Assembly (NCBI GenBank): GCA_910579285.1
Contig: CAJTTT010000027.1
Coordinates: 411-43,181, forward strand
Direction of reading: 5' to 3'
Length of the DNA: 42,771 nucleotides
DNA from: an uncultured Lachnospiraceae bacterium
GTDB taxonomy: Bacteria; Bacillota; Clostridia; Lachnospirales; Lachnospiraceae
Within the stretch, counting starts at the first letter, position 1, and every line of letters starts with the position of its first letter. The position numbers and the translations under genes are program-made. The notes beneath the pieces are model-generated. The model ran no database searches. It saw only the letters and a program-made list of their open reading frames with translations, and was not told the DNA's origin. This document shows, one piece after another, positions 1 to 6,950 of this stretch.

Positions 1-97
1 CTATGTAAGGCTCTAAAAGCCTTGAAAAATAAGGAAAGTTCAAGAAAATCATCTGCAAATTCCGATTTTCAATCAATGTAGGCATTCCAAAATCCAT
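1..97 (-). CDS. 5' end of a truncated gene, possibly TIM-barrel sugar-phosphate isomerase/epimerase
   Basis: An ATG at 95-97 on the minus strand opens a frame that runs off the left edge (32 codons visible). A purine-rich GAGGGGG stretch lies about ten bases upstream. The first residues, MDFGMPTLIEN, resemble from memory the start of xylose-isomerase-like TIM-barrel epimerases. After about residue 15 the reading is less convincing, and another frame also stays open to the edge, so a frameshift is possible. Too little is visible to name a function. Confidence 0.35.
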   Translation of the reverse strand, partial: MDFGMPTLIENRNLQMIFLNFPYFSRLLEPYI

Positions 98-190
98 TCC
101 CGTTTCCCCCTCTCTTCCTATCCATTATATACCCCGGACCGTCCCTTTGCCAGTTTATCATCTCTTTACAAACTGTTTATTTCTATTTTA

Positions 191-219
191 TTGCCTTATT
201 GTTCTATTAGTTGTATAAC
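191..219 (+). promoter_or_regulatory. Promoter of the Hsp20 gene
   Basis: TTGCCT (191-196) and TATAAC (214-219) are separated by 17 bases and fit a vegetative sigma-A promoter. The resulting leader of about 120 bases contains two stem-loops before the strong GAAGGAGG ribosome binding site at 331-338. No CIRCE operator (TTAGCACTC-N9-GAGTGCTAA) is visible. Confidence 0.45.
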
Positions 220-239
220 ATATATAAACAAAGAAACAG

Positions 240-307
240 ATGACCGCTCTGAATGAAATGATTCCATTCGGTCATACTGATAGCAAATCGAGTGTTTGCG
301 CACTCGA
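240..307 (+). other. Two stem-loops in the Hsp20 leader
   Basis: The first pairs ATGACCG (240-246) plus GAATG with CATTCGGTCAT (265-275), leaving a small bulge. The second pairs TCGAGTG (288-294) with CACTCGA (301-307) around a six-base loop. The second resembles other intergenic TCGAG hairpins in the window. Neither masks the ribosome binding site, so a thermosensor role is not supported by simple inspection. Confidence 0.5.
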
Positions 308-345
308 CCTAAACTTTAGAATAACATACAGAAGGAGGAATTTTT

Positions 346-798
346 ATGTTAAGACCTGCATTATTCAACAACCGTAACTACAAACCCGCATTCTATGAAG
401 ATCCCTTCGACAGAATGTTTGACGACGCATTTAAGAATTTCTGGGGAAACAGCGAGCTGGCCACCTTCGACGCCTTTAAGACGGATGTGATCGACCAGGG
501 TGACAGTTACCTTTTACAGGCAGAGCTGCCGGGCTTCGACAAGTCGGATATCAACATCGACTTAAAGGATAACCTGCTGACCATCTCCGCATCCCACAAG
601 GAAGAGAAAAACGAGGACAGCAAGGACAAATACATCCGCAGGGAGCGGTATTACAGTTCCTACTCCCGGAGTTTCCGCGTAAACGATGTGGAGCCGGGCG
701 ACATTGACGCCTCCTACAACAACGGCATTCTGGAAGTAAAGTTTCCCAAAAAGGAGCTTGCCGCCAAAGAAGAACTGCGGAGGATTGAAGTAAAATAG
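346..798 (+). CDS. Hsp20/alpha-crystallin family small heat-shock protein
   Basis: A 150-residue small heat-shock protein, an ATP-independent holdase that binds unfolding proteins in the cytoplasm. The alpha-crystallin domain spans roughly residues 42-140. It shows the AELPGFDKSDI segment, the IRRERYYSSYSRSFRV strand typical of bacterial Hsp20, and a GILEVKFPK segment near the end that matches the conserved G-x-L motif. A short N-terminal arm carries FDRMFDDAF. The C-terminal IEV tail is compatible with the I-x-I/V oligomerisation motif. The start is set by GAAGGAGG seven bases upstream. It is a single-gene unit with its own promoter and a terminator shared with the convergent VWA gene. The length is normal for the family. 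Confidence 0.95.
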   Translation: MLRPALFNNRNYKPAFYEDPFDRMFDDAFKNFWGNSELATFDAFKTDVIDQGDSYLLQAELPGFDKSDINIDLKDNLLTISASHKEEKNEDSKDKYIRRERYYSSYSRSFRVNDVEPGDIDASYNNGILEVKFPKKELAAKEELRRIEVK

Positions 799-808
799 AG
801 ACAAATCC

Positions 809-848
809 AAACGGCAGGACGGTATTTTTAACCCGTCCTGCCGTTTCT
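809..848. terminator. Bidirectional terminator between the Hsp20 and VWA genes
   Basis: A 14-bp perfect stem (AAACGGCAGGACGG with CCGTCCTGCCGTTT) encloses a ten-base loop between two convergent genes. The T-run on the plus strand is short, but the position and stem strength support termination. Confidence 0.8.
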
Positions 849-886
849 GTAAGCCGTTTTGCGAAAGTCCGCCGCCAGCGCAGTTT

Positions 887-2728
887 CTACTGCACTTCTT
901 CCACCAGCTCCAAAAATTCTATTTTGTAATTGTCATGTAAATCCAGCTTTTTCACTGTCCTTGTCACATTTTCCAGAGACGCGCCCCCTGGATACTCACT
1001 GTGAGAGGCAAGCAGGCCAAATTCTGCTACCGCCGCCGCGAAAAGGAAGTCGTCAGACGGCTTATTGCTATAGCTGTCATACCCGATCGGATACTCTAAA
1101 AGCTCGCTTTTGTTTCCCGCGGGCTTCTTATAACGGATGCTTACTGTCAGCCACTCCTTATATTTCTGACTGGCCGCAGGCGTTTCACCCGCCCTTTTTC
1201 TATATTCGCTGCCATATTTTAAATCATCTATGTCCTCTTCCGCTATACCGCTGCCCAGAGGCTCACGCAGGATGATCTCATAGAGCGCTGTGACGCTGTG
1301 TCCGGCTCCGATCTCCCCGCCGTCCTTGGTGTCATCGTGAAAATCCTCCCGGTCCAGCACTCTGTTATCATATCCCAGAAGACGGTAAGCCTCCACCAGC
1401 TCGGGATTAAATTCTACCTGGAACTTCACATCCTTGCAGACTGTCAGGAGTGTGGCCGTCATCTCCTCCGAGAGTACCTTTTTCGCCTCCTGCATACAGT
1501 CTATGTAGGCATAATTGCCATTACCCTTATCCGCTAACGTCTCCATCTTATTGTCTTTGATATTGCCTGTTCCAAAGCCCAGCACCGAAAGGAAGATTCC
1601 CGATTCCTTTTTCTCGCTGATCAGTTCTTCCAATTCCTCCTCAGTGGTCATGCCGACGTTCAGATCACCGTCTGTTGCCAGGATAATGCGGTTGTTGCCG
1701 CCTTTGATAAAGTTTTCCTCTGCCAGCGCATAAGCCGTCTCAATTCCCCTGCTGCCCCAGGTGGCTCCGCCCGCTTTCAATCCATTGACCGCCTTCTTAA
1801 TTTTGCGCTTCTCGCTTCCGTCTGCTCCCTCCAATATCACCCGATCCTCCGAAGCGTAGGTCACAATGGAGATTCTATCCTTCTCGGTAAGGTTTTCCGT
1901 AAGCTGTAAAAAGGATTCCTGCAAAAGAGGCAGCTTGTCGGGTTCCCCCATAGAGCCGGATACGTCCAGCAGAAACACCAGATTGGACGCAGGCGCCTGC
2001 TCATAGCTGATATCCTCTGTCTTAAGGCCGATCATCAGAAGCTCCGCCTCCTCATTCCACGGACAGCGGCCAATCTGTGTCGTCACACCGAAGGGCTCCT
2101 GCCCTGCCGGCTCCTCATAGTCATAGGAAAAATAATTGAGCATCTCCTCAATCCGAGCGGCTCCCTCCGGCAGGCTCTCCAAGTCATACCCCTCACGGAT
2201 CAGCCGGCGTAAATTACTGTAAGAAGCTGTGTCAACGTCCGCAGCAAAGGTAGACTGCGGCTGCGTCATCACCGAAAAGAAACCCTGTTCTTCCCATTTG
2301 CTGTACTCCTCCAGATGATCCCTGCTGTCGGTTTCCTCATCAAACTCATAGCAGGAGCCGAGATATCCGTCCGGGACATCCCCTTTTGCATACAGTTTCT
2401 CAGGCAGATCCCGGATGTCCGCATCCTCTGTTTCCGCTTCCTTTTTATCCGATGCGCTCTCTGTCCGGCTTGCAGCACCTAATATACTGTCTTCTGACAT
2501 ATCTGCCGCTTCGGACGGTGCTTCCACATCGTTTGCCGCATCCACTGCCGCCCCGGCATCCGTCTCCGGCAGCTGATCCGTCCAGGGCGCTGTCTCCGCC
2601 TCTGTCGCTGGAAGTTCCTCCGTCCAGGGCGCTGTCCCCGCTGCCCCATCCGCTTTCCCGCCGCATCCTGTAAGCAGCAGTATTCCCGTCATACCCAATA
2701 CCATTGTTCTTTTCTGATACTTTTTCAT
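887..2728 (-). CDS. VWA-domain lipoprotein (YfbK-like)
   Basis: A 613-residue surface lipoprotein. The signal peptide ends in LLLTGC with Cys22 as the lipidation site. An acidic linker of about 110 residues follows, holding a duplicated 14-residue unit (TAPWTEELPATEA at 32, TAPWTDQLPETDA at 46). The YfbK-type N-terminal region (about 140-245) contains TFAADVDTASYSNLRR. The von Willebrand A domain (about 248-410) has an intact metal-ion adhesion site: DVSGS at 255-259 and ATDGD around 351-355. The C-terminal region fits the YfbK C-terminal domain (formerly DUF3520). GGAGGAAAAGGG precedes the ATG. It lies 127 bases downstream of the anti-sigma-like gene, on the same strand. The family is widespread; its ligand is unknown. 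A role in an envelope response is inferred from the neighbours. Confidence 0.9.
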   Translation of the reverse strand: MKKYQKRTMVLGMTGILLLTGCGGKADGAAGTAPWTEELPATEAETAPWTDQLPETDAGAAVDAANDVEAPSEAADMSEDSILGAASRTESASDKKEAETEDADIRDLPEKLYAKGDVPDGYLGSCYEFDEETDSRDHLEEYSKWEEQGFFSVMTQPQSTFAADVDTASYSNLRRLIREGYDLESLPEGAARIEEMLNYFSYDYEEPAGQEPFGVTTQIGRCPWNEEAELLMIGLKTEDISYEQAPASNLVFLLDVSGSMGEPDKLPLLQESFLQLTENLTEKDRISIVTYASEDRVILEGADGSEKRKIKKAVNGLKAGGATWGSRGIETAYALAEENFIKGGNNRIILATDGDLNVGMTTEEELEELISEKKESGIFLSVLGFGTGNIKDNKMETLADKGNGNYAYIDCMQEAKKVLSEEMTATLLTVCKDVKFQVEFNPELVEAYRLLGYDNRVLDREDFHDDTKDGGEIGAGHSVTALYEIILREPLGSGIAEEDIDDLKYGSEYRKRAGETPAASQKYKEWLTVSIRYKKPAGNKSELLEYPIGYDSYSNKPSDDFLFAAAVAEFGLLASHSEYPGGASLENVTRTVKKLDLHDNYKIEFLELVEEVQ

Positions 2729-2855
2729 CCCTTTTCCTCCATCTCCAGGCTGTTTGTGCTCTGATCCTCCCCGGGCATTTGTTTTATGCCCTTCTATTTC
2801 TAATACCTTTCATGGAAGAAATGGGTTGCAGCGTTATCCCAAAAATTTCAAAAAA

Positions 2856-3758
2856 TCATCGGTCCTTTTCCATCTGTTCCAACAGTTTCCGATATCCTGC
2901 TTCCAAAAACGCCTCCAAGTCTTGCGCCTCTCCGCGGATCACATACTTTTCACCGTTTTTAGTCTCTATATAGCCAGCCCATCCGTCTTCTTCCTCCGCC
3001 ACATGAAAGGTTTCCCCCTCAAAGATATGCGCTTCCACATCGGAACGTCTGCAGAAGTCCGGCTTTTCTGCCACCTTTTCTATCGTGATATTCGTCGCGT
3101 CTGCCGCTGTGCTTCCCTGGGTTACGTCTTCTGCAGGGGCCTCTGCTGCTTCCCCGGCAAGGCTCTCCTCCCTATTGCTGTACTTTCTATGCTGCTCCCC
3201 GTCCTCCGTTTCTGCCCCCGCCCCGGGCATACTTTCGGTTTCAGCCTCAGCTGCAGGAGACACCGCCATATCCGCCTCAGCAGACATCGCCTCATCAGCA
3301 TACGCTCTCTGTGTGGTCTCCACTGCCTTTTCCGGCTCCATCACCACCCCGGCCTCTGCCATTCCTCCATCCTGATCTTCACCGACGGGCGGCTCCGATG
3401 CTTCCATAGCTGCTTCCATAGGCGCTTCGCTCATGGACATATCCCGGGAATTGATGCCTTTCATCATCATGGATACGGACATCAAAATAAACAGCGCCGC
3501 TGCCGCAGACAAAGGATACGCCCATTTTTGGATGCCGGAATGCTTCGTATATTTTCTGTCACCGGCAGAAGCTGACGGCATCCCAAAATCCTCACGGATT
3601 CCTTTCGACTCCCCCTCTGTCATCTGCGCTGCAGACATCTGGCTGATCCGCTTCTCTTCTTCGCGCATGGCCGCCTTTGTCCTTGCAATCAGTTCCGCAG
3701 GGGCATGTATCTGTTCTGTTTCTCTGTTATACTGCTCTTTATACTGATCCATCATCAT
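2856..3758 (-). CDS. Membrane-anchored anti-sigma-factor-like protein
   Basis: A 300-residue single-pass membrane protein directly downstream of an ECF sigma factor (75-base gap). The cytoplasmic N-terminus (1-78) is charged and helical, including APAELIARTKAAMREEEKR, the place where anti-sigma factors bind sigma. One transmembrane segment lies at about 79-99. A long Ala/Glu/Met-rich acidic stretch (about 105-225) follows. A compact C-terminal domain (about 228-300) contains two Trp-Ala-Gly/Tyr-type strands and KYVIRGEAQDLEAFLEAGY. No zinc-binding anti-sigma motif (HxxxCxxC) is visible. Three consecutive ATGs begin the gene; AAAGAGGAA lies upstream. The anti-sigma role is inferred from gene order and topology. 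Confidence 0.7.
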   Translation of the reverse strand: MMMDQYKEQYNRETEQIHAPAELIARTKAAMREEEKRISQMSAAQMTEGESKGIREDFGMPSASAGDRKYTKHSGIQKWAYPLSAAAALFILMSVSMMMKGINSRDMSMSEAPMEAAMEASEPPVGEDQDGGMAEAGVVMEPEKAVETTQRAYADEAMSAEADMAVSPAAEAETESMPGAGAETEDGEQHRKYSNREESLAGEAAEAPAEDVTQGSTAADATNITIEKVAEKPDFCRRSDVEAHIFEGETFHVAEEEDGWAGYIETKNGEKYVIRGEAQDLEAFLEAGYRKLLEQMEKDR

Positions 3759-3833
3759 CTATGAGATTCCTCTTTATCAACCGCTCTATCTCAGGCGGTT
3801 ATCCGTTTCATACCTTCATCCTGCGCCGGACAG

Positions 3834-4325
3834 CTATCCCGGCTCTTCCAGCATCTGCTTCAGCATCTCCCGCGCCCGATGCAGCTGTGATTTGACGGTG
3901 CCTTCCTTCTGCCCTGTCTGTTCGGCAATCTCCGCCACTGAAAGTTCTTCATAATAAAAGAGGTGTACCGCCAGCCGGTATTTAGGCGGGAGCTTTGCCA
4001 CCGCTCCCCTAACAGGCTCATCCCCCGGCGGTTCATAAGCCTCTTCTCCCCGGATCTGTTCCTCGTCTTCTATATAATCCACATTTTTGTTCCAGTACAA
4101 ATCAAAGTGTTTCTTCGCGCAGTTAATCGTCACCCGGATCAGCCACGCTTTCACATGCTCCCAGGATTCCAGCTTATCCACATGACTGACGAGACGGACA
4201 AAAACTTCCTGAAAAAGGTCATCCGCATCCGTCCTGTTTTTCATCTGCGCCAACGCCAGACGATACACCATATCCGCATATCGGTTTATCGCAGCCTCCG
4301 CTGTTATCTGTTCCTCTTTTGTCAT
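3834..4325 (-). CDS. ECF-type RNA polymerase sigma factor
   Basis: A 163-residue sigma-70 family factor with only regions 2 and 4. Region 2 covers about residues 12-75 (RYADMVYRLALAQMKN, DADDLFQEVFVRL, then WLIRVTINCAKKHF for -10 recognition). Region 4 covers about 108-158 (LPPKYRLAVHLFYYEELSV, IAEQTGQKEGTVKSQLHRAR, a helix-turn-helix for the -35 element). I chose the ATG at 4325 over a TTG at 4367 because AAAGAGG lies just upstream of it. It heads an apparent operon with the anti-sigma-like and VWA lipoprotein genes, which are probably part of its regulon. The signal is unknown. Confidence 0.93.
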   Translation of the reverse strand: MTKEEQITAEAAINRYADMVYRLALAQMKNRTDADDLFQEVFVRLVSHVDKLESWEHVKAWLIRVTINCAKKHFDLYWNKNVDYIEDEEQIRGEEAYEPPGDEPVRGAVAKLPPKYRLAVHLFYYEELSVAEIAEQTGQKEGTVKSQLHRAREMLKQMLEEPG

Positions 4326-4467
4326 ACACGGCCTCTTTACTAAAACCCGTCTGTACTGACCAGACAAGGTTCTCTACTCTTAATACCTCTCATCTCAGGA
4401 ATCGGTTTCATTTTTTGCACAACAATACGCCATATGGCAGAACTGTCTGCCGGAGCAGACAAATTTC

Positions 4468-5508
4468 TCACTGTCCGCCGGAAGGCATGATCTCCCTGAG
4501 GTTTTCCACATCCCCGGTTTCCGTCGCCCAGCTTGTGGCAAACCGCACAACCGTATGCCCTTCATCATATCTCTCCCAGATATCAAATTTCACCAGTTCC
4601 TGCAGACGCGCCATCTCCCCGTCCTCCAAAATAAGAAACTGCTGGTTTGTCGGAGAATTGAGGAAAAACCGTTTCCCTTTTTCCCGAAACATTTCTTTCA
4701 TCTTTTCCGCCATCTCGATGGCATGGGCGCTGATCCGAAAATATAAATCGTCCGTAAAGAGCGTGTCAAACTGCACACCCAGAAGCCGTCCCTTCGCGAG
4801 GAGCGCACCCTTTTGTTTAGCCAGCGTCAGAAAATGGGCCGGTATGTTTTTCTTCGGAAATACCAGTGCCTCCCCGCAAAGCGCTCCCACCTTAGTGCCG
4901 CCGATATAAAACACATCACAGTATTGGGCGATCTTCGGGAGGGTCACATCCGTTTCCCGGCTCATCAGTCCATATCCGAGCCTTGCACCGTCCAGATACA
5001 ACGGAATATTGTATTTGCTGCATATACCAGCGATAGATGCGAGCTCCGATTCTGCATACAACGTGCCGTACTCCGTGGGATGGGAAATATAAACCATGCC
5101 CGGGAATACCATATGTTCGTGGCTTGTGTCCTCCCAGTAAGCCTTCAGGTAAGCCGCAAGTTCCTCCGCCTTTATTTTTCCCTCATGCCCTGGAATGGTA
5201 AGCACCTTGTGGCCGCTGTGCTCAATAGCCCCCGCCTCATGGACACTGACATGTCCTGTCTCGGCCGCAACGACGCCCTCATAGGATCTCAGCATGGAGC
5301 TGATTACGATCTGGTTGGTCTGGGTACCCCCTGTCAAAAAAAAGATCTCCGCCTCCTCACAGCCACAGGCCTGCCTGATCTTCTCTTTTGCGCTCTCGCA
5401 GTATTTGTCATTGCCGTAGCCGGAAAGCGGCTCCCTGTTCGTCTCTGCAAGACGCTCTAAAATTTTTTCATGTGCCCCCTGGATATAATCGCTCTCGAAT
5501 GATAACAT
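4468..5508 (-). CDS. Threonine aldolase / beta-eliminating lyase family PLP enzyme
   Basis: A 346-residue fold-type-I PLP enzyme, close to the usual length for low-specificity L-threonine aldolases (threonine to glycine and acetaldehyde). Visible landmarks are FFLTGGTQTNQIV (cofactor phosphate region, 57-69), HVSVHEAGAIE (about 86-96), the PLP-ring aspartate in LYLDGARLGYG (Asp173), and the Schiff-base lysine in YIGGTKVGALCGEA (Lys206). The GTKVGALCGEA segment is characteristic of the family. AGGGGG precedes the ATG. It is cytoplasmic and apparently transcribed alone, 112 bases downstream of the next gene. The exact substrate among aldolase/lyase relatives cannot be settled from sequence alone. 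Confidence 0.88.
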   Translation of the reverse strand: MLSFESDYIQGAHEKILERLAETNREPLSGYGNDKYCESAKEKIRQACGCEEAEIFFLTGGTQTNQIVISSMLRSYEGVVAAETGHVSVHEAGAIEHSGHKVLTIPGHEGKIKAEELAAYLKAYWEDTSHEHMVFPGMVYISHPTEYGTLYAESELASIAGICSKYNIPLYLDGARLGYGLMSRETDVTLPKIAQYCDVFYIGGTKVGALCGEALVFPKKNIPAHFLTLAKQKGALLAKGRLLGVQFDTLFTDDLYFRISAHAIEMAEKMKEMFREKGKRFFLNSPTNQQFLILEDGEMARLQELVKFDIWERYDEGHTVVRFATSWATETGDVENLREIMPSGGQ

Positions 5509-5559
5509 GTCCTGTTTCCCCCTTTTCGGTTTCCATTATAAAAATCACAATATCATAAT

Positions 5560-5581
5560 GGGAATGCCTTTCGGCACTCCC
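5560..5581 (-). terminator. Hairpin downstream of the transglutaminase-like gene
   Basis: On the minus strand GGGAGTGCC-GAAA-GGCATTCCC forms a 9-bp stem with one mismatch and a GAAA tetraloop, 40 bases after the stop codon. No immediate T-run follows, so it may be a weak terminator or an mRNA-end stabiliser. Confidence 0.4.
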
Positions 5582-5620
5582 ACTGTCACTTCCTCATATC
5601 CCACTCCGTAAGCCGGCTCA

Positions 5621-6886
5621 TCACGGAACCACATATCTTTGTCCTTCGCACTTTGGCAGATTCACCGATAGTTCCCGTCTCACATGGGTATCCGCATACA
5701 TCTCATCTGTTTTATTAAAATAATCGTACTGGCCGCCCGGCGTATCGTCCCAGGTCACATCCACATTGTAGTAACCGTCATCCAGCCCCACAATATTCCA
5801 TGCGTGATCCTGGCCCGCGTACCCCGTACAGTAAAAACAGGGAATCCCCGCCCGCTGCATCAGATACTGGTACGCCCTGGCATATCCTGCGCAGACGCTC
5901 TTTCCGTCCACCAGCGCACTATATGCGCTCTGATTTTTATCCACGCCCTTCTCGTATGTTACCCGTTCAATCAAAATGTCGTGCAGTCGTGCCTCTTTCT
6001 CATAAGCCCCCAGATTCTGTACCTGGGACAGAATCTCGTTGGTGATCCTGTAAAACTCTTTGGAGGATACGGTAAGTTCTTCCAGTGTCATATTGAACTC
6101 TAACTCCAGCTCAGCGCAGATTTTATTCTGATCATACTTACAGGTAAATATTGTGTTGAGCCAGAAAAGCTCAGGATGGTCATTGTATACTGCCATGACC
6201 ACATCTTTAATCTCTGACACCGGCACCGCCTCAATGGGCACAAAAGCCGCGTTATACGCGGCTGCGTTGGCATAAATCTGCCGGTACAGATGCTGTCCTT
6301 TCGGCTCCAGCATCTGATAATAAGGATAAAAAATCGAATCAAAAGACAGGCCGTCGCCCGTCTCACCGTAGCCCAAATCGCTGGTATACTCTCCGCCCTC
6401 AGCGTCTGGCAGCTCCTCTGATTTTTCTGTAATAGGCTGATAGCCGGATTTACCGCTGACTGCCTCGGGAACACTCACGCCCGATTCCGCCGGCGGTTCA
6501 TAGCCGTTCATGCCCCTGACACTCTCTCTGCCGCTGTTCTCATTGGAAGAAACCCTGATAGGCTCCTCGGGCTGACGCTGCACGCTCTGCCCGGAACTGG
6601 TCTCCTCATCCTCCTCGGGGAGGCCGGAGACATCCTCCGGCTCCTCCGATGAGACATCCTGCGGTATGTCAGAAGATTCTTCATACTCCTCCGGCTCCTG
6701 GAAAGACTCTGGCTCCTCGTCCTCCTCCGGCACCGCCTCTTCTTCCCCGGAAGGAAGGCCGTCGCCTGAAATCAGCGAGGAAAGTGTCTGTGTGATTCCC
6801 GGATTCACGGCAGAAAATATAATGAGCGCACACAATATTGCTGCCAGAACCCCTATGCCCGCTATGATATTCTTTAGTATCTTCAT
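5621..6886 (-). CDS. Membrane-anchored transglutaminase-like protein
   Basis: A protein of 421 residues starting at ATG 6886; a GTG at 6913 is possible but has no better ribosome binding site. One N-terminal hydrophobic segment (about 6-27) acts as signal anchor. A Glu/Pro/Ser-rich linker (about 45-175) should hold the globular part away from the membrane. The transglutaminase-core domain (about 295-400) shows Cys332 (DGKSVCAGYARAYQYLM), His361 (GQDHAWNIV) and Asp376 (YYNVDVTWDD), a complete Cys-His-Asp triad. In Firmicutes such proteins are thought to be extracellular cysteine proteases or crosslinking enzymes, but the substrate is not known. It sits 64 bases downstream of the GH13 gene on the same strand, without an obvious pathway link. 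Confidence 0.85.
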   Translation of the reverse strand: MKILKNIIAGIGVLAAILCALIIFSAVNPGITQTLSSLISGDGLPSGEEEAVPEEDEEPESFQEPEEYEESSDIPQDVSSEEPEDVSGLPEEDEETSSGQSVQRQPEEPIRVSSNENSGRESVRGMNGYEPPAESGVSVPEAVSGKSGYQPITEKSEELPDAEGGEYTSDLGYGETGDGLSFDSIFYPYYQMLEPKGQHLYRQIYANAAAYNAAFVPIEAVPVSEIKDVVMAVYNDHPELFWLNTIFTCKYDQNKICAELELEFNMTLEELTVSSKEFYRITNEILSQVQNLGAYEKEARLHDILIERVTYEKGVDKNQSAYSALVDGKSVCAGYARAYQYLMQRAGIPCFYCTGYAGQDHAWNIVGLDDGYYNVDVTWDDTPGGQYDYFNKTDEMYADTHVRRELSVNLPKCEGQRYVVP

Positions 6887-6950
6887 TATCCTTACATCAC
6901 CCCCATCCGGCACACGTCATTCACCAAACGCACTCATCGCGCTGAACTGT

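Noticed and set aside
288..307. TCGAGTG/CACTCGA stem upstream of Hsp20 as a CIRCE element
   Set aside because: CIRCE is TTAGCACTC-N9-GAGTGCTAA; here the half-sites are in the opposite order, the loop is six bases and the flanks do not match.
2754..3575. Plus-strand open frame of 273 codons
   Set aside because: It is the complement of the anti-sigma-like gene. The translation is Cys/His/Arg-rich without any domain, and there is no ribosome binding site.
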